Source of the DNA: Planctomycetota bacterium
GTDB taxonomy: Bacteria; Planctomycetota; Planctomycetia; Gemmatales; Gemmataceae
Length of the DNA stretch: 64,000 bases
Direction: 5' to 3'
Assembly (NCBI GenBank): GCA_016872605.1
Contig: VGZI01000005.1
Coordinates: 27,773 to 91,772 of the forward strand
In this document: positions 24,254 to 33,493 of the stretch, piece after piece
How positions within the stretch are numbered: the stretch's first letter is position 1
Layout: every line of letters begins with the position of its first letter
Notes under the pieces: model-generated
What the model saw: the letters and a program-made list of their open reading frames with translations, nothing else
Told to the model about the DNA's origin: nothing
Database searches by the model: none
Position numbers and translations under genes: made by a program

Positions 24254-25801
24254 ATGAGCACGCAGGCAGCGCCGACCTTTCAGCAAAAACTCGGACTGTT
24301 CGACGCCACCATGCTCGTTGCCGGGTCGATGATCGGCTCCGGCATCTTCATCGTCTCGGCCGACATTGCGCGCGACGTCGGTTCGCCAGGCTGGTTGATC
24401 CTCGTTTGGCTGCTCACCGGCGTGCTCACCGTCATCGGCGCTCTCAGCTATGCGGAACTCGCCGCCATGATGCCCGACGCCGGCGGACAGTACGTCTTCC
24501 TGCGTGAAGCCTATGGGCCACTCTGGGCGTTTCTCAACGGCTGGACGACCTTTCTCGTCATTCAGACCGGCTTCATCGCGGCGGTCGGCGTTGCGTTTGC
24601 TAAATTCCTCGGAGTTCTAGTGCCGGAGCTGGGCACGAACTATTACATCCCCGCGCTAACCTTGAGCGAGACGACGTATATCATCGAGATACCAGTGCCC
24701 TGGATGGAGAAGCCGATCGAGTTCTTCAAACGGGAGGGCTTCAAGGTCTCGTCGGGCCAACTGGTCGCCGTCGCCGTCGCGGTGATTCTTGCGGCGATCA
24801 ACACCTTCGGCATCGAAGGCGGACGCTGGGTTCAGAACTTGTTCACCGTGTCGAAGCTCCTCGGCCTGGCGCTGCTGATTGTGCTCGGCCTGACCGTCGC
24901 CGCCAACGCTGACGCCATTAGCCGAAACACCGCCGATCTGTGGAACGGCATGTACACGACGGACGCCTTCAAGCAGATGGACTCCTTCACGCACTGGGCG
25001 CCGCTGGCGATTGTCCTAGTGCTCAGCGGCGCCATGGTCGGCTCGCTGTTCTCGTCGGACGCCTGGAACAACGTCACCTACGTCGCCGGCGAAGTAAAGG
25101 AACCGGAGCGCACCCTGCCCTGGGGATTGGTCCTCGGCACCGGCAGCGTCATTCTCCTTTACATCCTCGCCAACTTCGCGTACCTGTCGGCCCTCCCCAT
25201 GAACGGCAAGAAGGACGTGCCCGACAACGCCGAGAACGCAGCGTTTCAGCGCGGCATCAATCACGCCAAAGACGATCGCGTCGGGACGGCCGTGCTGGAG
25301 GAAGTCTCGCCAGGGGTCGGCGTGCCATTGATGGCCGTCATCATCATGATCTCGACCTTCGGTTGCAACAATGGCCTGACCATCATGGGCGCACGCATGT
25401 ATTACGCGATGGCCAAAGACGGGCTCTTCTTTCAATCGTGCGGACGACTCAATGGTTACGGCGTGCCCGCGGTCGGCATTTGGCTGCAATGTGCATGGGC
25501 CATCGTGCTCATCTTCTCCGGCGGATACAGCGACCTGTTGGACTACATCATCTTCGCGGCGCTCTTCTTTTACATCCTGACGGTTTCGGCCGTCTTTGTG
25601 CTGCGGCACACCAAGCCCGATGCGCCGAGGCCTTATCAAGCATGGGGTTACCCGGTCATCCCGGCTCTATATATTGTGGTTTGTGCCGTCATCATGCTTT
25701 CGCTGTTGGTCGCCAAGCCGAAGTACAGTTGGCCAAGCTTCTTGATCGTGCTGACGGGGATACCGGTGTATTTTCTGTGGCGACGGATGAATCGGGAGTA
25801 A
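24254..25801 (+). CDS. APC-family amino acid permease
   Basis: The product has 515 residues; ATG 24254 follows GGAAGCAGC. About 12-13 membrane segments. TM1 carries the substrate-binding unwound motif (VAGSMIGSGIFIVSADIAR); TM2-3 region LSYAELAAMMPDAGGQYVFLREAYGP is classic for APC/LAT-like exchangers. TM6-7 region has SSDAWNNVTYVAGEVKEPERTLPWG. An extracellular loop of about 40 residues (LTLSETTYIIEIPVPWMEKP) is longer than usual. It imports or exchanges an amino acid; the specific substrate cannot be read. It precedes a second APC permease on the same strand by 66 bases. Confidence 0.92.
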   Translation: MSTQAAPTFQQKLGLFDATMLVAGSMIGSGIFIVSADIARDVGSPGWLILVWLLTGVLTVIGALSYAELAAMMPDAGGQYVFLREAYGPLWAFLNGWTTFLVIQTGFIAAVGVAFAKFLGVLVPELGTNYYIPALTLSETTYIIEIPVPWMEKPIEFFKREGFKVSSGQLVAVAVAVILAAINTFGIEGGRWVQNLFTVSKLLGLALLIVLGLTVAANADAISRNTADLWNGMYTTDAFKQMDSFTHWAPLAIVLVLSGAMVGSLFSSDAWNNVTYVAGEVKEPERTLPWGLVLGTGSVILLYILANFAYLSALPMNGKKDVPDNAENAAFQRGINHAKDDRVGTAVLEEVSPGVGVPLMAVIIMISTFGCNNGLTIMGARMYYAMAKDGLFFQSCGRLNGYGVPAVGIWLQCAWAIVLIFSGGYSDLLDYIIFAALFFYILTVSAVFVLRHTKPDAPRPYQAWGYPVIPALYIVVCAVIMLSLLVAKPKYSWPSFLIVLTGIPVYFLWRRMNRE

Positions 25802-25802
25802 C

Positions 25803-25851
25803 CGCTTGCGGCGTAGCGATTGCATGGCGCCGGGCGAGCGCTAAACGTAAA
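25803..25851. repeat. Degenerate CGTTTAGCG palindrome between permease genes
   Basis: gcggcgtagcgattgcatggc and the better conserved arm gcgagcgctaaacgtaaac form an imperfect hairpin of the 24122-24172 family. It lies between the two co-directional permease genes. Confidence 0.55.
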
Positions 25852-25867
25852 CAACAAAGGGATGCCT

Positions 25868-27934
25868 ATGTTCTGGGACCGACTATTCGCGACAAAGACA
25901 TTGGAGATGCTCGATGCCGAGGCGAAGGGGGAGAACCGCCTGCGCCGGGTGCTGGGGCCGGTCGGCCTGACGTCGCTGGGCGTCGGAGCGATCATCGGGG
26001 CCGGTATCTTCGTGATGACCGGCCGCGTCGCAGCGAATGACGCTGGGCCGGGCGTCTTGCTGTCGTATGCCATCGCGGGAATCGCCTGCGCCCTGGCGGC
26101 GTTCTGCTACTCTGAATTCGCTTCAATGGCGCCGGTCGCCGGCAGCGCGTACACCTACGCCTACGCCACTCTGGGCGAAGTCTTTGCCTGGATCATCGGC
26201 TGGGACTTGATCCTCGAATACGCTATGAGCGCCGCCACGGTTGCCTCGTTTTGGTCCAACTACCTTAACAAGCTCTTGGAGGTGCTGCACATCCCGAAAG
26301 TGCCGTGGTGGCTTTGCAGCGACCCCTTCTCGACGCCCGGCGCGATCATGAACCTCCCGGCCGTGGTCATCCTCATGGCCTGCACGGCGGTGCTCGTCAT
26401 CGGCATTCGTGAAAGCGCCGCGTCCAACACGGCGCTGGTGCTTCTCAAGCTCGGCGTCGTGATCTTCGTCATCATCGTCGGCATCAGCTACATCAACTCC
26501 GAGAACTTCTTCGGCATTCCTTCCGAAGGCCGTAAACTCCCGGAGCAGACCATCATTCCCGACAAGGCCCAAGAGCACGCAAAACTGGAAGCAACACTGT
26601 TGAAAGTCGCCGGCGACTGGTCGAAGCAGTTCGTCGATGATGAACAGAAGGCCAAGAAGCTCGAAGTCCAGAGCGTCAACGTGACCACGAACAACGCCGG
26701 CACGAAGGAACTGGTGAGCGACAAATCCCCAGAGCCCAAATCCGAAGCGGAGCGAAAGGCCGACGAGGAAGCGAAAAAGGATCCCGTTCGCACTCGCGCC
26801 AAAAAGCTGACCGATCAAGCCCTCGCCGCCTTCATCGTCGGCATTGCCGACAAGGAGGAACACAAACAGTCCGAACACTGGAAGGCGATGAAGAAGAAGT
26901 ATGAGGGGAAACTCCCGACGTCGGAAAAGGACAAGGAGATCGTCAAGGTCATCATTCGGCAAGCCAAGGAGGAAGCCCCCAAGAAAGTCGCCGAAAAGTG
27001 GGGCATGGTCGGCGAGCTCGGCATCAACGAAACGCTCACCACCATCGACAACAAGACACGCAACAACTTTATGCCCTATGGCATTTCCGGCGTCATGCTC
27101 GGGGCTGCCTTGGTGTTCTTTGCCTTCATCGGCTTCGACTCGATCTCGACGCACTCCGAGGAGGCCATCGACCCGCAGCGCGACGTTCCGATCGGCATTC
27201 TCGCGTCGCTCGGCATTTGCACTGTCTTGTACATCCTCGTCTCAGCTGTGATTACGGGCATGGTCCCGTACTACGACATCGACGTGTCGGCGGCGATCGC
27301 GTCGGCCTTCACCGACGAAGGGACGCGCACGCACAGTTGGATCCTCAATGCGGCCGGCGGGTTGATCGCGGCCGGCGCCCTGGCCGGCATGACCAGCGTG
27401 CTCCTGATCACGTTCCTTAGCCAGTCGCGCATCTTCCTGGCGATGGCCCGCGACGGCCTGATGCCTCACAGCATCTTCGGCGCCGTCCACGAGGATTTCA
27501 AGACGCCGCACATCTCGACCATTGTCACGGGCACGCTGATGTCGCTCGTGTCGGCCTTCACGCCCATCGCCGTTCTCGAGGAAATGGTCAACATCGGCAC
27601 GCTCTTCGCGTTTGTCGTGGTCTGTGCGGCCGTGTTGATTCTGCGCATCAAGCGGCCCGATGCGCCGCGGCCGTTCACGTGTCCGATGGTGTTTGTCATC
27701 GCACCGCTCGGCATCCTGGTGAACCTGACGCTGATGTTCTTCCTGCCGGCCGACACCTGGTATCGGCTCATTGTCTGGCTCGGTTTGGGCCTGGTGATTT
27801 ACTTCGGGTTCGGGTATCACTATAGCGTGATGCGCGACGTGGAAGCCGGCGGCGCTGTACCCGGAGCGGCGGGGTCCGCCGAAGCGCCGGCGGAACCCGC
27901 CGTCAAGCCGCCAGAGACCGGGATCAAGGAGTGA
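25868..27934 (+). CDS. APC-family amino acid permease with large charged insertion
   Basis: The product has 688 residues. The start is ATG 25868 (MFWDRLFATK), seven bases after AAAGGG; ATG 25862 is possible. TM1 motif VGAIIGAGIFVMTGR and TM2-3 AFCYSEFASMAPVAGSAYTYAYATLG are typical of cationic-amino-acid-transporter-like APC permeases, as is FFAFIGFDSISTHSEEAIDPQRDVP. Between TM6 and TM7 (residues about 212-398) is a soluble Lys/Glu-rich insertion of roughly 187 residues where relatives have about 40. It is predicted helical and non-membrane. A C-terminal Pro/Ala/Glu tail follows the last helix. An intrinsic terminator follows the gene. The insertion may be a regulatory domain; inference only. 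Confidence 0.9.
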   Translation: MFWDRLFATKTLEMLDAEAKGENRLRRVLGPVGLTSLGVGAIIGAGIFVMTGRVAANDAGPGVLLSYAIAGIACALAAFCYSEFASMAPVAGSAYTYAYATLGEVFAWIIGWDLILEYAMSAATVASFWSNYLNKLLEVLHIPKVPWWLCSDPFSTPGAIMNLPAVVILMACTAVLVIGIRESAASNTALVLLKLGVVIFVIIVGISYINSENFFGIPSEGRKLPEQTIIPDKAQEHAKLEATLLKVAGDWSKQFVDDEQKAKKLEVQSVNVTTNNAGTKELVSDKSPEPKSEAERKADEEAKKDPVRTRAKKLTDQALAAFIVGIADKEEHKQSEHWKAMKKKYEGKLPTSEKDKEIVKVIIRQAKEEAPKKVAEKWGMVGELGINETLTTIDNKTRNNFMPYGISGVMLGAALVFFAFIGFDSISTHSEEAIDPQRDVPIGILASLGICTVLYILVSAVITGMVPYYDIDVSAAIASAFTDEGTRTHSWILNAAGGLIAAGALAGMTSVLLITFLSQSRIFLAMARDGLMPHSIFGAVHEDFKTPHISTIVTGTLMSLVSAFTPIAVLEEMVNIGTLFAFVVVCAAVLILRIKRPDAPRPFTCPMVFVIAPLGILVNLTLMFFLPADTWYRLIVWLGLGLVIYFGFGYHYSVMRDVEAGGAVPGAAGSAEAPAEPAVKPPETGIKE

Positions 27935-27936
27935 CG

Positions 27937-27984
27937 CTCTTCGTTTATCGTTCGCATGGCGCCACGCGGGCGCTAAACGAAGAG
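27937..27984. repeat. CGTTTAGCG palindrome
   Basis: The arms ctcttcgtttatcgttcgc and gcgggcgctaaacgaagag surround a GGCGCC centre. Located three bases past the permease stop, just before the intrinsic terminator. Confidence 0.75.
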
Positions 27985-27989
27985 GATCA

Positions 27990-28030
27990 ATCGCGCATGT
28001 TCCGCGCGGAACATGCGCGATCATTTTTTT
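27990..28030 (+). terminator. Intrinsic terminator of the APC permease gene
   Basis: A perfect 16-base palindrome (atcgcgcatgttccgc and its complement, 27990-28021) is followed after two bases by seven T (28024-28030). The clearest plus-strand terminator in the window. Confidence 0.9.
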
Positions 28031-28076
28031 GCAACCGACATGGCAATTCTCACTCGGACCTGGGTATGCTGAACAG

Positions 28077-28125
28077 TGGAGCACATTTTCAACGTGCCGC
28101 GAAGCACGTTGAAAACATGCTCCAC
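28077..28125 (+). promoter_or_regulatory. Hairpin in the priA leader
   Basis: gtggagcacattttcaacgtg (28077-28097) is inverted at 28105-28125 with two mismatches around a seven-base loop. Its 3' arm ends directly against the GGAGG Shine-Dalgarno sequence (28126-28130) of priA, so it could affect translation or stabilise the mRNA 5' end. Could also be another dispersed palindrome. Confidence 0.5.
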
Positions 28126-28136
28126 GGAGGTTCTGC

Positions 28137-30458
28137 ATGCAGCCCAGCCTTTTTGAGCCGGACGCCCTCGCGCAGACGATTTCCGCCGGGTTCGCGGAAG
28201 TCGTTTTCGATCGCCCGCTCGATCATGCCTACACTTACGCCGTACCGGCGGCGCTGCGCGATCGGCTACGCGTCGGCAAACGCGTGTTGGCCCCGTTCGG
28301 GCGAGGCGACAAGCAAATCGTCGGCTTCTGTGTCGGCGTGAGCGATGCGAAGCCGGAACGCAAAGTCAAGGCGATCCTCGATGTGCTCGACGACGACGCC
28401 CTATTGACCGAGCCGCTCTTGAAGCTGACGCGCTGGATGGCGGACTATTATTTGTGCGGCTGGGGCCAGGTGCTCAACGCGGTAGTGCCGGCGGGGGTCA
28501 AGAAGCAGGCCGGCACGCGCATGACGCCGATCGTGGAGCTGGTTCCCGACGCGCTCCTGCCCGATCCGTTGCCGCACCTCTCGCCGAAACAGAAACGCGT
28601 CTACGAGTACTTGAAGGCCAACGCGGCGCCGATCGAGTTGCGTCGCATCATCGCCGAAACGGGTTGTGGCAACGCGCCGATCGAGGCGCTCGTGGAGAAG
28701 GGGTACGCGCGGCGGCGGTCGGGGCGCGTGGAAAGCGAGACGACGATCTCGCAACCCGTGGACGATCTTGATCGTAGACTTCACGCTCCGCGTGAAGCTC
28801 CTCTCGCGGAGCGAGAGGTCTACGATCTGACTGCAGATCAAGCCGCCGCTTGGACCGTCCTCGAACCGGCGCTGCAATCGGGCGGATTTCGCTCGTTCCT
28901 GTTGCACGGGATCACCGGCAGCGGCAAGACAGAACTGTACTTGCGCGCGATCGAAGAGATCAGGCGCCAGGGCAAGACGGCCCTCGTTCTCGTTCCGGAG
29001 ATCAGCCTGACGCCGCAGACCATCGACGCCTTTCGTGGAAGATGCGGCGACATCGCGGTGCTGCACAGTCACCTGCACACGGCCGAGCGCGGCAGTCATT
29101 GGCGTCGCATCGCCCGCGGCGAAGCGACCGTCGTCGTTGGCGCCCGCAGCGCCGTCTTCGCGCCGACGCAAAACCTCGGCCTCATCGTCATCGATGAAGA
29201 ACATGAGACCAGCTTCAAGCAAGAAGCAACGCCGCGCTACCACGCCCGCGATGTCGCCGTCATGCGGGCGCGCCTCGAGAACATCCCCATCCTCCTCGGT
29301 TCTGCGACGCCGTCGCTGGAAAGCTGGCACAACGCCCAGCGCGGGCAGTACACGCTCTTGTCGTTGCCTAAGCGCGTCGCCGATCGCCCGTTGCCTCAAG
29401 TTCGGCTCATCGATCTGCGTCACGATCGCCATCCCGATAAAAAGCCGCACGGCCTCTCGCCGAGCCTGCAGCGAGCGATGAAGCACGCGCTCGACACCGG
29501 CGGCCAGGTCATGCTCTTGCTCAACCGCCGTGGTTACTCGACGTACTTGCACTGCCCGGCGTGCGGCCACGTCGAGCATTGCAAGTTCTGCGACCTGTCG
29601 ATGACGTATCACCGCGATCGCCACGTCACCATGTGCCATTATTGCGGCTTCGAGAACAAGCCGCCCGATCGCTGCGCCGTGTGCGGCACGGGCGTCGTCG
29701 TGTATCAAGGCATGGGCACCGAGAAACTGCAAGCCGAGATCGAAGCGAAGTTCCCGAATCACTCGGTCGAACGCATGGACTCGGACACCATGAAGCGGCC
29801 CGGCAGCCACCAAAAGGTGCTGGCCGCATTTCGGCGCGGCGAGATTCAGATCCTGCTCGGCACTCAGATGATCGCCAAGGGGCTCGACTTTCCGAACGTG
29901 ACGTTGGTGGGCGTCGTCAACGCAGATGTTGGTCTGCACCACGCCGACTTCCGGGCCTCGGAACGCACGTTTCAACTCTTGGCTCAGGTTGCTGGCCGCA
30001 CCGGGCGCGGCGAAGCGGGCGGGTACGTGTACATTCAGACGATGCAGCCGGAGCATCCGAGCATCGCCTTGGCGGTGAATCACGATTACCTGACGTTTGC
30101 GCATGAAGAGATGCAGATCAGGCGGGCGCACAATTATCCGCCGTTCCAGCGAATGGCGAGACTCATCGTGCGATCCAAGGACGAGAAGGCCGGCAACGAA
30201 TACGCCGACCGCCTCGCCGCCGCGTTTCGCGTCGTGCTGGATCAACGCAAGCAAGCCGCCGAGCCGGGCGAGTTGCGCTTGCTCGGTCCGGCCGAGGCGG
30301 CGGTATTTCGCTTGAAGGGCTATTTTCGCTTTCACTTTCAGTTGCAGAGCGCGAGTTCAGCGGTACTGCATCAAGTGCTGCGCGCCGTGCTGCCGACGGT
30401 GCGCGTCCCGGTCGGCGTGGAGTTGACGATCGACATCGATCCGCAGGACATGCTGTGA
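28137..30458 (+). CDS. priA: Primosomal protein N' (replication restart helicase)
   Basis: The product has 773 residues; ATG 28137 follows GGAGG. PriA reloads the replisome at stalled forks as a 3'-5' superfamily-2 helicase. N-terminal 3'BD: residues about 15-115. Walker A GITGSGKT (258-265), DEEH box (353-356), GSATPS, and the QxxGRxGR motif (QVAGRTGRG) are intact. Two zinc clusters (CPACGHVEHCKFC and CHYCG...CAVCG, about 475-525) are complete. Residues 212-230, before the helicase core, are the translation of an inserted cloverleaf-like palindrome. Cytoplasmic; monocistronic, with a terminator in front. Confidence 0.97.
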   Translation: MQPSLFEPDALAQTISAGFAEVVFDRPLDHAYTYAVPAALRDRLRVGKRVLAPFGRGDKQIVGFCVGVSDAKPERKVKAILDVLDDDALLTEPLLKLTRWMADYYLCGWGQVLNAVVPAGVKKQAGTRMTPIVELVPDALLPDPLPHLSPKQKRVYEYLKANAAPIELRRIIAETGCGNAPIEALVEKGYARRRSGRVESETTISQPVDDLDRRLHAPREAPLAEREVYDLTADQAAAWTVLEPALQSGGFRSFLLHGITGSGKTELYLRAIEEIRRQGKTALVLVPEISLTPQTIDAFRGRCGDIAVLHSHLHTAERGSHWRRIARGEATVVVGARSAVFAPTQNLGLIVIDEEHETSFKQEATPRYHARDVAVMRARLENIPILLGSATPSLESWHNAQRGQYTLLSLPKRVADRPLPQVRLIDLRHDRHPDKKPHGLSPSLQRAMKHALDTGGQVMLLLNRRGYSTYLHCPACGHVEHCKFCDLSMTYHRDRHVTMCHYCGFENKPPDRCAVCGTGVVVYQGMGTEKLQAEIEAKFPNHSVERMDSDTMKRPGSHQKVLAAFRRGEIQILLGTQMIAKGLDFPNVTLVGVVNADVGLHHADFRASERTFQLLAQVAGRTGRGEAGGYVYIQTMQPEHPSIALAVNHDYLTFAHEEMQIRRAHNYPPFQRMARLIVRSKDEKAGNEYADRLAAAFRVVLDQRKQAAEPGELRLLGPAEAAVFRLKGYFRFHFQLQSASSAVLHQVLRAVLPTVRVPVGVELTIDIDPQDML
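28770..28827. repeat. Cloverleaf palindrome inside priA
   Basis: The outer arms gatcgtagac / gtctacgatc enclose two further hairpins (ttcacg / cgtgaa and cctctcgc / gcgagagg). It encodes residues 212-230 in frame, in the linker before the helicase domain. The intergenic palindrome at 50387-50415 has the same GTAGAC(C/T)TCACG core. Confidence 0.75.
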
Positions 30459-30470
30459 TGTTGCATCAAT

Positions 30471-30523
30471 TCAGAGCTTGAAGCGTAAGCGAAGGCTGTG
30501 ACTTGCCCTTCGCGGGCGCTGAC
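30471..30523. repeat. GCTTACGCT-family repeat after priA
   Basis: The left arm tcagagcttgaagcgtaagc is well conserved; the right arm (cccttcgcgggcgctgacgg) is diverged. Located between convergent priA and a DUF1501 gene. Confidence 0.55.
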
Positions 30524-30542
30524 GGTCGGAGGTACGCCCAAC

Positions 30543-32006
30543 CTACGCCAAAATCGAGTCAAGCACATGCCCGTGCACGTCGGTAAGGCGGCGTTCGATG
30601 CCGTTGTGGTAGAAACTCAGGCGTTCGTGATCGAGGCCCAAAAGGTGCAGGATCGTTGCGTGTAAATCGTAGATGGTTGTGACACGCGAGACGGCCTGAT
30701 AGCCGAAGTCGTCGGTGGCGCCGTACGACAAGCCATGCTTGACGCCGGCGCCGGCGAGCCAAACGGTGAACCCATGCGGGTTGTGATCGCGGCCTGTGGC
30801 GCCGCGCTGGAACGTCGGCATGCGGCCAAATTCGGTCACCCAGGCGACCAGCGTGTCGTCCAGAAGGCCGCGCTGCTTCAGATCGCGCAAGAGCGCGGCG
30901 CACGGCTGATCGAGGATGGGGCCGTGGATGTCGTACTGGGTCTTCAGGACGCGATGGCCGTCCCAGTTGCCGACGCCTTCGCCCATGGCATAGGCGCCGT
31001 TGAAGAGCTGGACGAACCGGACGCCCTGCTCGAGAAGTCGGCGGGCGAGGACACAGTTGCGCGCGAAGCCGGCCTTGATGCGATTGCTGTCGTTGACGCC
31101 GTAGCGATTGAGCGTCGCCGTGGATTCGCGCGACAGATCGCCGACCTCTGCGGCGCGCAGTTGCATGCGGGCGGCAAGTTCATAGCTGGCGATGCGGGCG
31201 GCCAACTCGGTGTCGCCCGGCCGTCGCCGCAGATGCTCCTCGTTTAGCGCTCGCAGAAAATCGCGCGTCGCATTGTCCTCCGGCAGTGAAATCTCCGCGG
31301 GCCGAGCCAAATGGGCGATCGGCCGATCCGCGTTGAACGCCGTCCCCTGAAAGACGGCCGGGAGAAACGCGCTGCCCCAGTTGTTCGGTCCGACTTGAGG
31401 GACGCCGCGCGGATCGGGGATGGCGACGAACGCGGGCAGGTCGGCGCTCTCGCTGCCAAGTGCGTAGCTCACCCACGCGCCGATCGACGGGAAGCCATCG
31501 AGCGTGTAGCCGGTCGACATCTGATTCTCGGCCGGCCCGTGCGTGTTGGAGCGAGCCGTCATCGAGTGTATAAAGCACATCTCGTCGGCCAGCTCGGCGA
31601 GGTTCGGCAACAGGTCCGAGATCATCTTGCCCGACTGCCCGCGCGGCCGAAAACGCCAGAGCGGCCCAGCCAAGTTTCCGTTCTCGCCCTGAAACGTGAT
31701 GAGCCGATCGACGCCCGGCATCGGCTGACCGTCGCGCCGCACCAGTTCCGGTTTGTAGTCGAACGTGTCGACATGGCTCACGGCGCCGGAGCAGAAGATC
31801 ATCAGCACGCGATTGGCCTTTGCGGCGAAGTGCGGCGGTCGAGCAGCGTACGGCGCTTCGGGACGAATGCTCGGCCTGATCGGGTTCGCGAGCAATCCTT
31901 CATCGGCGAGCAGCGACGCCAGCGCAATGCTGCCCAGCCCGCCGGCGGCTTGAAGGAAGCTACGGCGGTCGAGCATTTCGGTAGATCGCGAGGCTGGTGA
32001 AGTCAT
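30543..32006 (-). CDS. DUF1501 family protein (Tat-exported)
   Basis: The product has 487 residues from ATG 32006 (GGAAG eight bases before); an alternative start at 31976 opens directly at [15 protein letters not shown]. The twin-arginine motif DRRSFLQ is at the N-terminus. Family hallmarks: [40 protein letters not shown]...GRDHNPHG and [15 protein letters not shown]. Closely related to the DUF1501 at 4247-5647. No DUF1549 partner nearby. The segment encoded around 31236-31256 contains a match to the CGTTTAGCGCTCGC repeat, but length there equals that of the paralogue, so it is not an insertion. Function unknown. Confidence 0.92.
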   Translation of the reverse strand: MTSPASRSTEMLDRRSFLQAAGGLGSIALASLLADEGLLANPIRPSIRPEAPYAARPPHFAAKANRVLMIFCSGAVSHVDTFDYKPELVRRDGQPMPGVDRLITFQGENGNLAGPLWRFRPRGQSGKMISDLLPNLAELADEMCFIHSMTARSNTHGPAENQMSTGYTLDGFPSIGAWVSYALGSESADLPAFVAIPDPRGVPQVGPNNWGSAFLPAVFQGTAFNADRPIAHLARPAEISLPEDNATRDFLRALNEEHLRRRPGDTELAARIASYELAARMQLRAAEVGDLSRESTATLNRYGVNDSNRIKAGFARNCVLARRLLEQGVRFVQLFNGAYAMGEGVGNWDGHRVLKTQYDIHGPILDQPCAALLRDLKQRGLLDDTLVAWVTEFGRMPTFQRGATGRDHNPHGFTVWLAGAGVKHGLSYGATDDFGYQAVSRVTTIYDLHATILHLLGLDHERLSFYHNGIERRLTDVHGHVLDSILA

Positions 32007-32205
32007 GTTCTGCTTCCGGATAGCTGTCACGATTCAGGCGTTACTTCTCATCGTATATGAAGTGTTCATCGTTCAAATGATCAGCCGTGACGCGATCGGC
32101 TTTTTTTGAAAAAAGATCGTGCCGTTCGGCCAGGATTATGCGATCATTCAACATTCAGTTGCGTAAGCCGAATCGATGCATTTTCGTCAAAGGGAGGATC
32201 TGATC

Positions 32206-32814
32206 ATGCTGGGCCAGTGCACGTGGAGAGTTTCGGCAATCATGGCGATGGGCGCGTGCCTATTCGCGTTCTGGTTGAGCGATTCACCCGTTGATGGGCG
32301 TGAGAAGGGGAAGGACGCAGCCGTGCTCAAGGGCAAGATCGGCGCCATCGACACGGATAACCGAACAATCACGCTGGTGATTACAGCATACGATCGCAAG
32401 AAACAGGAAGCGACGGAGACGGAGAAGGTGTTGCAAGTGCCGAAGGACGCCATCATCATGCAGGACGACGTGCCAACGAAGCTCGACGATGTCAAGCGCG
32501 GCTGCCCGACCACGGTCAAGGTGGAAAAGGACAAAGCTGTCAGCATCGCCGTGGACGGACCGACGATTCGCGGCCAGTTCAAGGCGACGAATCCCGATCG
32601 GAACACCATCACGGTGATCGCCGGACGCGACATGGGCGAGAAGGTCTACCACCTCTTGAAGTCGACGAAAGTGACGAACAAGGACGGCAAGACGAGCAAA
32701 GTTCAGGACATTCAGGTCGGCGCGGAAATCGTGCTGACGCTATCAGTGGCCGGAGACAGCACCGTAATCCGCATTCAGCCGGTTGTGCTGGAAAAGAACA
32801 GACGCGGAGACTGA
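32206..32814 (+). CDS. Exported hypothetical protein with repeated small beta domains
   Basis: The product has 202 residues; ATG 32206 lies nine bases after GGGAGG. An N-terminal hydrophobic segment (about 8-25) is a signal peptide or anchor. The mature part holds two similar segments: LKGKIGAIDTDNRTITLVI and GQFKATNPDRNTITVIAGR, each followed by strands, suggesting two OB- or SH3-like barrels. No named family recognised with confidence. It stands alone between a divergent DUF1501 gene and a long repeat-rich gap. Confidence 0.75.
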   Translation: MLGQCTWRVSAIMAMGACLFAFWLSDSPVDGREKGKDAAVLKGKIGAIDTDNRTITLVITAYDRKKQEATETEKVLQVPKDAIIMQDDVPTKLDDVKRGCPTTVKVEKDKAVSIAVDGPTIRGQFKATNPDRNTITVIAGRDMGEKVYHLLKSTKVTNKDGKTSKVQDIQVGAEIVLTLSVAGDSTVIRIQPVVLEKNRRGD

Positions 32815-33493
32815 ACGCTATCGCGCGAGTGAGATTCAACCACGGATGAACACGTCGCGCCTTTGATGCCGAAACCAAAAATGAAACGCAGAGTGCGCAG
32901 AGAACGCGGAGTGCCGAGCGAATCACTCTCCGCGTTCTCTGCGTTTCAAAATTGGGTGTCGAAAATCGATTGCGCAGCGGCGTGCGCGTCCAAGTGGTGG
33001 AGGAATGCGATGCATATCCGTACTACTATCAATCAATTTCTTCGTGTGACAACGAGATTATCTGAGACCCCGGATCACTTGATGGTACGGATAAAGAGAA
33101 AAGAGATTATTTGGACGTCGCCACTTTGAAGCCCTGCGACCCCTCATTGCGGCGAACGAGCGTTGGTCAAACTGGTTCCCGCTTTCGTTGCATTTCGTGG
33201 GGGGATGAGTGTGCAACGAATGCGCGCACGTGCTTTTTTCTAAAGGAGTTACGTATCAAAAATACGTTGCATGGTGTTGACCAAGTTGAAGAAGTGGCGC
33301 TGTCCAACTAAGGAAGTGCGGAAAGCACAAGAGAGTTGGGCGGTTCAGTATCTCCACGTTCCCGCTTGGTCACGGCCGCTCCCGTATCACCTATCTGTGC
33401 GATCAGTGTAATCCGTGGTTGGTTCTTGGTGGTTGCAGCCTACCCGCGCTAGGCTCCCCGTGGTTCAGTGCCGGCGGCGATCAGCGAAAAACA
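32815..33493. other. Repeat-rich intergenic region, no supported gene
   Basis: The region opens with aaccacggat (32839-32848) and closes with its inverse atccgtggtt (33411-33420), remnants of the dispersed hitchhiker repeat also seen at 53863-53976. Inside are a strong palindrome (32882-32948) and AT-richer DNA. Small frames (for example one of 46 codons from about 33270) have no supporting motif. Confidence 0.55.
32882..32948. repeat. Palindrome with tgaaacgcagag arms
   Basis: The left arm tgaaacgcagagtgcgcag... and the right arm ...ctccgcgttctctgcgtttca pair with a small internal bulge. Lies in the gene-free stretch after 32814. Confidence 0.7.

Noticed and set aside
28401..30335. 644-codon minus-strand frame opposite priA
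   Set aside because: priA is unambiguous on the other strand; the antisense frame carries no motif.
31236..31256. In-frame repeat insertion in the DUF1501 gene at 30543
   Set aside because: A CGTTTAGCGCTCGC match exists, but the paralogue at 4247 has the same length in this region, so it is not an insertion and may be chance.
33270..33410. 46-codon frame in the repeat-rich gap
   Set aside because: Ends inside a hitchhiker-repeat remnant, and no ribosome site or motif supports it.
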